The position numbers were made by a program, and so were the translations under genes. The notes beneath the pieces were generated by a model that was not told the DNA's origin, ran no database searches, and saw nothing but the letters and a program-made list of their open reading frames with translations. Positions 51,150 through 59,399 of a stretch of 64,000 nt of DNA are shown here, piece by piece (position 1 is the stretch's first letter; each line of letters opens with the position of its first letter). Source of the stretch: Elusimicrobiaceae bacterium (GTDB taxonomy: Bacteria > Elusimicrobiota > Elusimicrobia > Elusimicrobiales > Elusimicrobiaceae); the NCBI GenBank assembly GCA_017525025.1, contig JAFXUJ010000003.1, positions 1 through 64,000 on the forward strand. The letters run 5' to 3'.

Positions 51150-52730
51150 TTAGTTACTTTTTTTAGCTGCTTCGCGCAGTAATTTTTCCATTTCACCGCT
51201 TGTCATGTTTATGGCTGTTTGTCCGTTTCTACTCTCTAGTAAAACATCCGCTCCGGCCTCCAGCAAGAGATTAACTACCTCCCGATTCTCCCGCCAAACG
51301 GCACGCATCAGAGCGGTTTTCCCTTCAACATCTTGGGCGTTCACATCTGCCCCGGCTTGAAGTAACAAGGATACAATTTGCGAAAACTCCGGTGAGGGGG
51401 CTTTTTCACAAACCATCATCAAAGCCGTCTCGTTAGATTGGTCTCGGGTGTTTACATCGGCGCCCGCTTGCAACAATTTTTGTACTAATTGGGGAGATTT
51501 ACAACCGTAATCACTTAACGCCCACATTAATACCGACTGCTTAGTACCCGTTTGGGCATTTACATCCGCCCCGGCGGCAATCAGCGCGTCCACCAACGGC
51601 AATTGTTCGCGTTGGTTTGTTAAAATAAGGGCGGTTTTCTCGCGATAGTCTTTAGCGTTTACATCGGCTCCGGCTTGAAGTAACGCCTGCACCACTGGCA
51701 AGTGCCCGTAATAACAGGCTTGCATTAAGGGAGTTCTCTTTTCATTATCCGGCAGGTTGACGTTTGCCTTGGCGGCCAGCAGAGTTTGCAGTGTTTTCAA
51801 ATGTCCGTTCTGTGTGGCCCACCACAAAGCTGTATGCCCGCCGTAATCTTGGGTATTGGGGTTTACTCCGGCCGCTAACAGTTTTGATACCGTAGCAGTA
51901 TCACCTTTAATGGCGGCATTGATGAAGCGGATTTCCTCCTGTTTGTCTGTTTTAACTCCGGCCGCTAATAGCGCTTGCACGACCTCTACATGGCCGTTTT
52001 GGCTGGCCAAGTTTAAAGGTAAAGATCCGGAGTTATACCCTTCAGGGTTGGCATCTACCCCCGCTTGCAAAAGTAATTTTACGAGTTCTAATTGCCCGTA
52101 TTCACTGGCGTGGCGCAGGGCGTATTCTCCGTCCCGAGTTTGTGCATTTACTCCGCCCTTAATCAGAGCACGCGTTAGACGTACATCTCCGCAGGAACTT
52201 GCCTCTGCAAAAGCTTTTTCGCCGTCTTCGTTTTTTATATTTGCTCCGGCTTGCACCAGTAAATACATGACCTCTAACTGATGTTCTTCGGTAGCGTAAC
52301 GAAGAGGTGTGCGTCCGTTGGGGTCTTGGACATTATTTACGTTGGCTCCGGCACCAATGAGGAGTTTGATGACTTCCAAATAGTGGTGATTAAAGCGACG
52401 AATATAATGCACATGTTCATGCCTGCTTTTCGGGTTAGGCAAATACTCACTGCCTATAGCTAGCATAAGCGGTGTTATTTGAAGACATCCTTGCCCTTGC
52501 GGTTGGTTGACATCGATGCCGGATTTAATAAGGGCTTTTACTTGCTTCAAATCTCCGTTTTGGATGGCTTGAGTAAAAGCTTCTTCATCATGGGTAGTAT
52601 TTTCTGTATTCATAGTATCAGTAATGTTTTCTGTTTCTGCTGCAGGGGGGGAAGCCGGATTACGGCAAGCTGCCAGTGCGACTGCCGCCATAAGCACCAA
52701 ATATAACCATTTGTGTTGATTAAAAGTCAT
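51150..52730 (-). CDS. Ankyrin-repeat lipoprotein
   Basis: 526 residues. Lipoprotein signal with lipobox ALAAC (Cys22), a 25-residue Thr/Asn-rich spacer, then 13 or so ankyrin repeats (consensus LLLQAGADVNAQDVEGKTALM) up to the C-terminus. Predicted to be anchored in the outer or inner membrane and to bind proteins. The architecture equals the ankyrin lipoprotein at 7350-8708, but base composition here matches the core genome. A Shine-Dalgarno-like AAGGAG lies about 24 nt before the ATG, unusually far. Confidence 0.88.
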   Translation of the reverse strand: MTFNQHKWLYLVLMAAVALAACRNPASPPAAETENITDTMNTENTTHDEEAFTQAIQNGDLKQVKALIKSGIDVNQPQGQGCLQITPLMLAIGSEYLPNPKSRHEHVHYIRRFNHHYLEVIKLLIGAGANVNNVQDPNGRTPLRYATEEHQLEVMYLLVQAGANIKNEDGEKAFAEASSCGDVRLTRALIKGGVNAQTRDGEYALRHASEYGQLELVKLLLQAGVDANPEGYNSGSLPLNLASQNGHVEVVQALLAAGVKTDKQEEIRFINAAIKGDTATVSKLLAAGVNPNTQDYGGHTALWWATQNGHLKTLQTLLAAKANVNLPDNEKRTPLMQACYYGHLPVVQALLQAGADVNAKDYREKTALILTNQREQLPLVDALIAAGADVNAQTGTKQSVLMWALSDYGCKSPQLVQKLLQAGADVNTRDQSNETALMMVCEKAPSPEFSQIVSLLLQAGADVNAQDVEGKTALMRAVWRENREVVNLLLEAGADVLLESRNGQTAINMTSGEMEKLLREAAKKSN

Positions 52731-52820
52731 ATTGTGTAAATTCCAAGCTGGATGCTCCTTTTATGTGGATTTTCTAGATTGTATCATAGAGTTGCATAAT
52801 TTGTTAAGTCTGATGCTAAA

Positions 52821-52842
52821 TCCCCCGGAGTAACCCGGGGGA
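52821..52842. terminator. Terminator hairpin
   Basis: TCCCCCGG / CCGGGGGA stem after the TPR gene stop (minus strand), with a T-rich tail on the plus side. Confidence 0.65.
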
Positions 52843-52850
52843 TAAATTTT

Positions 52851-54104
52851 TTATTTTGCCAATCGGTTTAACCGTTTCTGTGCCCGGGTTGCGTAACGGT
52901 CGGTCGGGGCTTTGAGGATTAACCTTCTATACACCTCTTTAGCCTTGGCCGGTTGGGTTTCCTCATAGGATTGGCCCAGTTCATACATGAGAGACGGTGC
53001 ATTTTCCGTGTTTGGGTTTAGCACAAGCGCTTTTTCAATCGATTGGGCATATTTAGCCGGATCGTGTAGTCGGTTTTTGGCTATCTTGGCGGCAGTTAAT
53101 ATTGCTTGGGAAGACGCCTCTTTATCATTTTGGAACAGTGCGGACGTTTTATGCAATAAATTATAAGCGTCTTCGTACCGTTTCGTTTTTACAAAAACAT
53201 CGGCTTTGCCGCGGTATGCTTCATAGGCCGCCGGCGAGGTAGCTAACAATTCAATGGCTTTATCGTAGTTGATAAGTGCACTGTCATACTGTTTACGGTT
53301 TTCATCTAAAATAGCCATGTGTTTATAGACGATACCCGTTTCGGACGAGTCGGGGAATTGGCGTAACACTTGCGTGTAGATTTGCAAAGCCCTTTCGCTA
53401 TCTTTCAAATTATCGGCGTAGATATCCCCGATCAGACGCATGCTGGCCGCTTTGTAGGGCGATTGCGGATAAAGATCGTCTGCTTTTTTATATTGCAAGA
53501 TAGCCGCTAAATAATTGTCATTTAAGCGGTGCAAATCTCCGTACCAAAGTTCTACTTCATTATTGCCCTCGTAATCCGGGTAGCGCGTAAAGAAATTTTC
53601 AAAAGCGCGTACAGCTGCCGGATAAAAATTAGAACCCGTTAATTTGGATAGGTCATACAAAGCTTGGGCTTCTTGTTCGGCCGCAGAAGTAGCTGCCCCG
53701 GCCGGGGCCGTTTTAAAAAGACGGGTGGCTTCTTCACGGGAGTTTACATTTAAACAAGGCGAAGCTTCCGTTAACAATGGCAGAAGTGCATTGACATCTA
53801 ACCCCGGGAACAACCGGTGCAATTTAAAGAGCGTTACCACCGCCCGCCCGTTTTCTTGGGCGCGGAGCAATAGTTTGGCTTGCATAAAAAGGGCATCTTG
53901 GGCGGCAGGTTGGGTACTGTTTTGTAAAGCCCACGTTTCAAGCCCGTCTGCCAAAGCAGAGGCATAAAGGCGGTTGATGCGGCTATTTTGCGTGGGGAAG
54001 GATTTAATTTCTTGTTTGTAGAAATTAAGTGCGTCTTGCGCACTGGCAGCATACAAAGCCGGAGAAAAGGCCATTATCAATGATAGAAGTAGTAATTTGC
54101 GCAT
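52851..54104 (-). CDS. Secreted TPR-repeat protein
   Basis: 417 residues. Signal peptide (MRKLLLLSLIMAFSPALYA), then TPR-like helical repeats throughout: VELWYGDLHRLNDNYLAAILQYKKADDLYP, SMRLIGDIYADNLKDSERALQIYTQVLRQFPDS, VYKHMAILDENRKQYDSALINYDKAIEL (quoted in parts). Similar to periplasmic tol-pal YbgF/BamD-like scaffolds, but no specific family is assigned. It starts 5 nt after the yajQ stop codon and is probably cotranslated. Confidence 0.82.
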   Translation of the reverse strand: MRKLLLLSLIMAFSPALYAASAQDALNFYKQEIKSFPTQNSRINRLYASALADGLETWALQNSTQPAAQDALFMQAKLLLRAQENGRAVVTLFKLHRLFPGLDVNALLPLLTEASPCLNVNSREEATRLFKTAPAGAATSAAEQEAQALYDLSKLTGSNFYPAAVRAFENFFTRYPDYEGNNEVELWYGDLHRLNDNYLAAILQYKKADDLYPQSPYKAASMRLIGDIYADNLKDSERALQIYTQVLRQFPDSSETGIVYKHMAILDENRKQYDSALINYDKAIELLATSPAAYEAYRGKADVFVKTKRYEDAYNLLHKTSALFQNDKEASSQAILTAAKIAKNRLHDPAKYAQSIEKALVLNPNTENAPSLMYELGQSYEETQPAKAKEVYRRLILKAPTDRYATRAQKRLNRLAK

Positions 54105-54109
54105 ATTAG

Positions 54110-54604
54110 TTACCGATAGTTCGTGAATTGGAGTTCTACGCCAAAATCCTGTCCACGCAACAGGGCCATGGTGTTTTGGAGTTCATCTTTGGACTTGGAA
54201 GACACCCGCAGTTGATCCCCTTGAATAGAGGCACTTACTTTTAATTTGGCGTCTTTAATAGCTTTTGAAATTTGTTTAGCTTTTTCAGCCGGGATGCCTT
54301 GCTGAATTTTGACGCTTTGCTTGGCATTTCCGCCCAATGCGGATTCTATTTTTTGCGGCATCATGTTTTTAAGAGGGATTCCGCGCTTAGCAATACGGGT
54401 AAAAATAATATCCCGTAGCGTATTCACTTTAAATTCATCACTGGAGGCCAGCTTGAGCTCGTTATCTTTTGGGTTCAGCTCAATGGAAGAATTGGTCCCT
54501 TTGAAATCATAACGGTTGGCAATCTCTTTATTGGCGGCGGTGACGGCTTCCGAAATTATATTTAAATCTACTTTGGATACAATGTCAAAACTGTAATCTG
54601 CCAT
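54110..54604 (-). CDS. yajQ: YajQ-family nucleotide-binding protein
   Basis: 164 residues from the ATG at 54604, which has a consensus Shine-Dalgarno (AGGAGG); the open frame further upstream has no support. Signatures: MADYSFDIVSKVDLNI, NEVAN-like KEIANRYDFKG, VQIQQGIPAEKAKQI-type VKIQQGIPAEKAKQISK and the terminal LRGQDFGVELQFTNYR. YajQ proteins have two RNP-like folds and bind nucleic acid or nucleotides; some bind cyclic-di-GMP. First gene of the operon with the TPR protein; TATAAT at 54658-54653 (minus) is a likely -10. Confidence 0.93.
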   Translation of the reverse strand: MADYSFDIVSKVDLNIISEAVTAANKEIANRYDFKGTNSSIELNPKDNELKLASSDEFKVNTLRDIIFTRIAKRGIPLKNMMPQKIESALGGNAKQSVKIQQGIPAEKAKQISKAIKDAKLKVSASIQGDQLRVSSKSKDELQNTMALLRGQDFGVELQFTNYR

Positions 54605-54773
54605 ATTAAATTTCCTCCTGATATAGGGCGTGGGGCCCGGTTGATTTCCTACATTATAGCTTTTTTTGTACAATAAATTTAACAGCGTGCCGGCTTGTTC
54701 GGGACGCGTTAATCTACGGAGGCTACACCTGTACTGTTGTGGGGCCGGGTTGTTAACCGGCTTTAAAAAACCT

Positions 54774-56072
54774 ATGTATATCAAAACTCGTTTAACTGTC
54801 ATGAACTTCTTCCAGTTCGCCGTCTGGGGTGCTTATTTGACGTCCATGGGCGCCTTTTTGGCCGGGGCTGGATTGGCCCATCAAATCGGTTGGTTTTATG
54901 CCGTGCAAGGGTTTGTTTCTTTGTTTATGCCGGCGGTAATCGGCATTATCGCGGACCGTTGGGTGCCGGCTCAAAAAATGTTGGCCTTGTGCCATTTCTT
55001 GGCGGCCGTATTTATGGCGGGGGCTGCTTATTACGGTTCTCAAACGACCATTTGCTTTGCCAGCTTGTTTACCTGTTACACGCTTAGCGTGGCATTCTAT
55101 ATGCCTACGTTGGCGCTTTCTAACTCGGTAGCTTATACAGCTTTGCGCCAAAAAGGGTTAGATACGGTAAAAGTTTTCCCGCCGATTCGCGTGTTTGGTA
55201 CAGTCGGTTTTATTGTAGCGATGTTAACTACCAACTTTGCCCATTTCCAGGGTAGCTACGTACAGTGGTATTTTTCCGCGGTATTGGGAATTGTTTTGGC
55301 GGTTTATTGTTTAACGTTACCCGCCTGCCCGGTAGCGCAAGGGGAATCCAAGACGTTAGCCGATGCTTTGGGGCTCAAGGCGTTTGCTTTATTTAAAGAG
55401 AAAAAAATGGCTATTTTCTTCATTTTCTCTATGATGCTCGGGATGTGCTTGCAAGTAACCAACGGGTTTGCTAATCCGTTCATTACCGGGTTTAATAACT
55501 TAGCGGGTTTTACCGGTTCTTGGGGAGCCAATAATGCCAACGCGCTGATTTCTCTTTCCCAAATTTCCGAAACGCTTTGTATCTTACTCATTCCGTTCTT
55601 CTTAAAACGCTACGGTATCAAAAAGGTAATGCTCATCAGTATGTTTGCCTGGGTATTGCGCTTTGGATTTTTAGGTTTGGGTAACCCGTCTACGGCTACG
55701 GGGATCGTACTGTTGGTAACGTCCATGATTGTATATGGGGTGGCGTTTGATTTCTTTAATATTTCCGGTTCGTTGTTTGTAGACCAGGAAACAGATGCCT
55801 CCATTCGTTCCAGTGCACAGGGTGTATTTATGCTGATGACGAACGGTTTTGGGGCTGCCATTGGTTCTTTGGCTGCGCAAAAGGTAGTTAATACACTTGT
55901 TTATGCGCATACGAACCCGGCTCTAATGGTAGACGGAGTCTATCCGCCGGCGCTTTCGCAAACGATTATGACGGGTTGGAGCAATGCTTGGTTCGTGTTT
56001 GCGGGCTTTGCGTTGGTTGTGGCGTTGCTCTTTGCGGTGTGCTTTAAGTACGAACATAAAGCCCAAGCGTAA
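54774..56072 (+). CDS. MFS transporter, nucleoside:H+ symporter (NupG-like)
   Basis: 432 residues from the ATG at 54774; further upstream frame is open but lacks conservation. Twelve predicted transmembrane helices. MNFFQFAVWGAYLTSMGAFL, FYAVQGFVSLFMPAVIGIIADRW and VFPPIRVFGTVGFI follow the NupG/XapB pattern of nucleoside proton symporters. The central loop (about 195-215) is short. It imports nucleosides for salvage or fermentation. No clear Shine-Dalgarno is visible. A hairpin follows the gene. Confidence 0.85.
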   Translation: MYIKTRLTVMNFFQFAVWGAYLTSMGAFLAGAGLAHQIGWFYAVQGFVSLFMPAVIGIIADRWVPAQKMLALCHFLAAVFMAGAAYYGSQTTICFASLFTCYTLSVAFYMPTLALSNSVAYTALRQKGLDTVKVFPPIRVFGTVGFIVAMLTTNFAHFQGSYVQWYFSAVLGIVLAVYCLTLPACPVAQGESKTLADALGLKAFALFKEKKMAIFFIFSMMLGMCLQVTNGFANPFITGFNNLAGFTGSWGANNANALISLSQISETLCILLIPFFLKRYGIKKVMLISMFAWVLRFGFLGLGNPSTATGIVLLVTSMIVYGVAFDFFNISGSLFVDQETDASIRSSAQGVFMLMTNGFGAAIGSLAAQKVVNTLVYAHTNPALMVDGVYPPALSQTIMTGWSNAWFVFAGFALVVALLFAVCFKYEHKAQA

Positions 56073-56090
56073 GTATTTGTATTCACAAGA

Positions 56091-56122
56091 AACGGGGCAT
56101 CCTTTTTAGGGATGCCCCGTTG
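56091..56122 (+). terminator. Terminator hairpin
   Basis: Long stem AACGGGGCATCCC / GGGATGCCCCGTT with a short loop and a T-rich tail, between the transporter and the next gene. Its position 14 nt before the next start codon also allows attenuation. Confidence 0.7.
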
Positions 56123-56135
56123 TATAGGAGTGTAC

Positions 56136-56837
56136 ATGAAAGATAAAAACATTTTTTGGTTATTTGTTTTTTTAGGGATTGTGTTACTGATTGCTATTTT
56201 AATGCATGCATTTTCCCGTTACGAATTAACCATTACCAAAACACCCAGCACGATGGTTATATCGCTGCATCATGCTTCTTCCAAAGCCAAAACCGCCGGA
56301 CCGGAAAAGCCGATAGTGCCAATCCCCGGGCCCCACGTGTCCCGTATGCCTATGCCTCGGCCACATCCCTGGCTGGAAGAAACTCCTATTATTTCCGAAG
56401 AAGAAATGGCGGATGAAGTGGCGCACGTAAGCGGAATTATGCCGTTGGTACAAGAATTATGTGCGGCCCGTTTAGCTTGTGTAGAGGCCCACTCCGTGAC
56501 GGAGTGTTCGCTAGATGCGTTATCTATGGATTTGAAAGATAGCCAAGGGCAACCGATTACAAACAGCCGTTTGGAATCTGCCGATCATATGTCACCTATT
56601 ATGCTGGATGATAAATGGGCTATTTATAAGGAGGGAAACGGTTGGATGTTGATGCGTGCCCCGTACGGAGGGAATAACCAATGGTTTACCCGGTTTATAG
56701 TTGGGGATTCATCTTGCACGTTGCAGACGAACGGCAATCACCGTAAAGGGGTGGAATTGATGAAACAAGTATTCCCGGACTTTACTCCTTGTCCCCGTGG
56801 CCGCTGGTGTACGTTGAGTATTATAGGTATTTCTTGA
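56136..56837 (+). CDS. Membrane-anchored protein, unknown
   Basis: 233 residues from the ATG at 56136 (Shine-Dalgarno TAGGAG). A single N-terminal transmembrane helix (about 6-24, FWLFVFLGIVLLIAILMHAF) is followed by a Pro-rich linker (KPIVPIPGPHVSRMPMPRPHPW) and an extracytoplasmic domain with six Cys in about 110-230, likely disulfide bonded (CAARLACVEAHSVTECS; SSCTLQ; PCPRGRWC). No family recognised. Its last part (NNQWFTRFIVGDSSC) has a pilin-domain flavour, but no pilin leader is present. Confidence 0.7.
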   Translation: MKDKNIFWLFVFLGIVLLIAILMHAFSRYELTITKTPSTMVISLHHASSKAKTAGPEKPIVPIPGPHVSRMPMPRPHPWLEETPIISEEEMADEVAHVSGIMPLVQELCAARLACVEAHSVTECSLDALSMDLKDSQGQPITNSRLESADHMSPIMLDDKWAIYKEGNGWMLMRAPYGGNNQWFTRFIVGDSSCTLQTNGNHRKGVELMKQVFPDFTPCPRGRWCTLSIIGIS

Positions 56838-56852
56838 GTGGAATGAAGACAC

Positions 56853-56888
56853 ACAAACCCCCCGCTCGTATAGGAGCGGGGGGTTTGT
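56853..56888. terminator. Bidirectional terminator
   Basis: ACAAACCCCCCGCTC / GAGCGGGGGGTTTGT stem with T tails, between the unknown gene and rpsT. Confidence 0.88.
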
Positions 56889-56901
56889 TTTATTCCAAAA
56901 T

Positions 56902-57177
56902 TTATTTGGCTTTGTTAGCGGCTTTGGCTAAGCGAGATTTCTTGCGGGCGGCCGTTTTCCAGTGAATAACTTTCTTTTTAGCGGCTTTGTCAATGCAAGA
57001 ATTTGCTTTTTTCAAATCTTCTTTTAAAGAAGCAGCTTTCGTGCTAGCGGAAGCTTTTACCGTTTTAGTGGCCAAGCGAACTTTTTTGGTTAAGCCTTTA
57101 TTGGCGGAAGTTCTTTTGACGGCTTGGCGTTGCGCTTTGATGGCGCTTGTGTGTCTACCAGTTTTTAATTTTGCCAT
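56902..57177 (-). CDS. rpsT: 30S ribosomal protein S20
   Basis: 91 residues, very rich in Lys/Ala and helical. SAIKAQRQAVKRTSANKGLTKKVR at the N-terminus and KGVIHWKTAARKKSRLAK-like KKVIHWKTAARKKSRLAKA at the C-terminus match S20. It binds 16S rRNA in the small subunit. Monocistronic, divergent from uvrC. Confidence 0.92.
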   Translation of the reverse strand: MAKLKTGRHTSAIKAQRQAVKRTSANKGLTKKVRLATKTVKASASTKAASLKEDLKKANSCIDKAAKKKVIHWKTAARKKSRLAKAANKAK

Positions 57178-57249
57178 TTATAATTCCTCTATACAAAAAA
57201 TCGGGTTATTCATATTTTATCCAATTTCCGCCCTCGCGGTCAAGTATGT

Positions 57250-57255
57250 TACAAT
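57250..57255 (+). promoter_or_regulatory. -10 box for leaderless uvrC
   Basis: TACAAT, exactly 6 nt before the uvrC ATG at 57262, no Shine-Dalgarno, and only a weak -35. Confidence 0.55.
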
Positions 57256-57261
57256 GTACTC

Positions 57262-58626
57262 ATGGACCCGCGAATAGACATTTTACCCAAAAGCCCCGGC
57301 GTGTATATCATGCGCGATAAATCGGGCACGATTATTTATATCGGCAAGGCCAAGAACTTAGCCGATCGGGTCAAACAGTATTTTCAAGAGTCTAACCTCT
57401 ATTCTCGCGGCTGGAAACTCCCCAGTTTGCTGCCGCTTATTGCCAAAATTGATTACGTTACGTGCGATAGCGAGCGCGATGCGCTTGTATTGGAAGAAAA
57501 ACTAATCAAGGAATATCAACCGTTTTTTAATTCCATGGGCAAAGACGGCAAAAGCTACCCGTATCTTAAAATTACCATGGGGGAAGATTACCCGCGCCTG
57601 GTGCTTACCCGCCGCGTGATAAAAGGGAAAGATTTGTATTTCGGGCCGTATCCCAAGTCCTATATAGTGCGCAGTTTAATGCGTTTTTTGTGGAAAAGTA
57701 AATATGCGCCCTTGCGTCCGTGTAAATGGAGTTTTTCCCGCCACAAACCGCTTGCGCCTATCAAGATTAATACTTGTATTTATTACCATACGGGCCAATG
57801 CCCGGCCCCGTGTGCGGGGAAAATTTCGTATGAAGATTACCGCGTACTTGCTACGCGCATGGCTGATTTTTTGGATGGAAATTTCGGTAACATTACCGCA
57901 ACGTTGAGTGCATTGATGCGCGCACATTCACAAAAAATGGAATACGAGCAAGCGGCTGTATTTCGCAATTTTTTGCAAGCACTTGAACACATGAAAGAAC
58001 GTGTCATTGTGGGTAAATTTAAGGAAGAAAAAATCACTACCGCCATGCAAAATACCGATAAATTAAAACGGTTGGCCGAGGTAATCGGTCTAAAAAAATT
58101 GCCTGCACACATTGAAGCGTTTGATAACTCGCACTTGTTCGGGCGCGAGGCGGTGGGTTGTATGGTATGTTATATCAACGGCGAGAAAAACCACGAGCAC
58201 TACCGCCGCTTTAAAATCCGTTCCAAGCTTCCTGCACGCGGCGGAAGCGATTTTGCCATGATGGAAGAAAGTGTATACCGCCGTTTGCGCCAAATCAAGC
58301 GCGACCCGGCCCACGCGCCGGATTTGATTTTACTGGACGGAGGAAAAAGCCAAATTACCGCGGCCCTTAACGCGTTTGAGCGCGCGGATTTGTATATTCC
58401 GTTTATCGCGCTTGCCGAAACGCACGAAGGCATTTATCTGCCCGGTGCGGCGGAAAGTATTAAACTGCCCATCGGGGACCCGGCCCTTAATCTTTTAATG
58501 GAAATCCGCGACGAAGTGCACCGCTTTGCCGTTACCTACCACCGCAAACTGCGCGACAAGGCCGAACTGCACGGCCACGAAAAACAAGAGGGCCTTTTAG
58601 ACGGCCAAGATCCCGCCGGACGGTAA
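57262..58626 (+). CDS. uvrC: UvrC excinuclease subunit, short form lacking HhH
   Basis: 454 residues; most UvrC are about 600. N-terminal GIY-YIG nuclease (GVYIMRDKSGTIIYIGKAKNLADRVKQYF), a Cys-containing region (CIYYHTGQCPAPC), a UVR-like helix pair for UvrB binding (about 205-240, EYEQAAVFRNFLQAL), and the RNase H-type nuclease domain (EAFDNSHLFGREAVGCMV, LILLDGGKSQI, RDEVHRFAVTYHRK). The frame ends soon after this, so the C-terminal tandem helix-hairpin-helix is missing. The stop is clean, with no sign of frameshift, so a genuinely short UvrC is likely. Incises DNA on both sides of bulky lesions. Confidence 0.92.
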   Translation: MDPRIDILPKSPGVYIMRDKSGTIIYIGKAKNLADRVKQYFQESNLYSRGWKLPSLLPLIAKIDYVTCDSERDALVLEEKLIKEYQPFFNSMGKDGKSYPYLKITMGEDYPRLVLTRRVIKGKDLYFGPYPKSYIVRSLMRFLWKSKYAPLRPCKWSFSRHKPLAPIKINTCIYYHTGQCPAPCAGKISYEDYRVLATRMADFLDGNFGNITATLSALMRAHSQKMEYEQAAVFRNFLQALEHMKERVIVGKFKEEKITTAMQNTDKLKRLAEVIGLKKLPAHIEAFDNSHLFGREAVGCMVCYINGEKNHEHYRRFKIRSKLPARGGSDFAMMEESVYRRLRQIKRDPAHAPDLILLDGGKSQITAALNAFERADLYIPFIALAETHEGIYLPGAAESIKLPIGDPALNLLMEIRDEVHRFAVTYHRKLRDKAELHGHEKQEGLLDGQDPAGR

Positions 58627-58627
58627 A

Positions 58628-59119
58628 TTAGCAGCAACCGCAACCGGTGTATCCGACATCCCGTACGTGTAGAAGTTTAGCGTAATCAAAAGAGGGGGCT
58701 TTGGCTACACATCCTGCCTCATCATGGTCTTGCGAAAGAATAATTTCTCCCGTTTGTAAATAACACAGACACACATCCTCATCACGGTATTGTACGGCCG
58801 CCCAAATGGGAACGCCTCCGGCTGCGTCGCTTGTCCAAGCGTTATACCAGAAATGTTGTGTCGCTCGGCCTCCTTGATTAGGGCCGCCTGGTTCCCCTAT
58901 TTCAATGGACAAGTCTTCAAACGTACAACCTTCCCCTTTTCCCAAAAAACATACTTGGTGAGCCTGGGCGATACTGTTTAAGTTGGTAATAGCTTCGGCA
59001 AAGCGACTTTTGGCCACAGCTTTTTGATACTGCGGCAGGGCGATACTGGCTAATATACCGATAATAAGTACAACAACTAACAATTCTATTAGGGTAAAAC
59101 CCATATTTTGTCTTTTCAT
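58628..59119 (-). CDS. Type IV pilin-like protein
   Basis: 163 residues from the ATG at 59119. Leader MKRQNMG, cleavage before FTLIE, then [31 protein letters not shown] and a Cys-rich globular domain (CFLGKGEGCTF, CLCYLQ, GCVAK) ending in TGCGCC. A pilin/pseudopilin subunit. A ribosome binding site (AGGATCC) lies upstream, preceded by structured RNA copy 2 with a terminator. The gene converges with uvrC; their stop codons are 1 nt apart. Confidence 0.9.
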   Translation of the reverse strand: MKRQNMGFTLIELLVVVLIIGILASIALPQYQKAVAKSRFAEAITNLNSIAQAHQVCFLGKGEGCTFEDLSIEIGEPGGPNQGGRATQHFWYNAWTSDAAGGVPIWAAVQYRDEDVCLCYLQTGEIILSQDHDEAGCVAKAPSFDYAKLLHVRDVGYTGCGCC

Positions 59120-59140
59120 ACAGGGATCCTTTAAGTTATT

Positions 59141-59360
59141 TCGGGTCCGGGCATAAAAAACGGCTGTCATACCCGAGCCATCTCTACTAACCCAAGGTAC
59201 AACAGCCGCGGTTTGCCGTCCTTGCGGACGGCAAACACTTAGCACAAAACAAGGGGATTATAAAGCCCGTGATCTTATGCTTAACACGACTGCTTTTGGA
59301 GTAGAGATGTGCCAGCCGAGGCTAGCGCACCGTATTCTGCACACGGTTCCAAAAACAGAT
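59141..59360 (-). ncRNA. Structured leader RNA, copy 2, upstream of a pilin gene
   Basis: Minus-strand homologue of copy 1, with compensatory changes: long-range helix ATCTCTACT (59180-59188) with AGTAGAGAT (59300-59308); hairpin 2 AGCC/GGCT; hairpin TTTGCCGTCC-GCAA-GGACGGCAAA; terminator CGGCTGT (59161-59167) with ACAGCCG (59202-59208) and T-run. Alternative helices CGGGCAT (59148-59154) with ATACCCG (59169-59175), or TCGGGT with ACCCGA, would disrupt the terminator. Unpaired words such as CTCCAAAAGCAGTCGT, GGGTTAGT and TTTTTGGAACC are conserved. It follows the MscS-like gene stop. Confidence 0.75.
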
Positions 59361-59399
59361 TAAATTATTTTATTTACCGCTTGGAGCGGTAGTTTCCTC

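Noticed and set aside
54605-54802. Longer YajQ starting at 54802
   Set aside because: The extra N-terminus overlaps the promoter region and the consensus Shine-Dalgarno and conserved MADYSFDIVSK support 54604.
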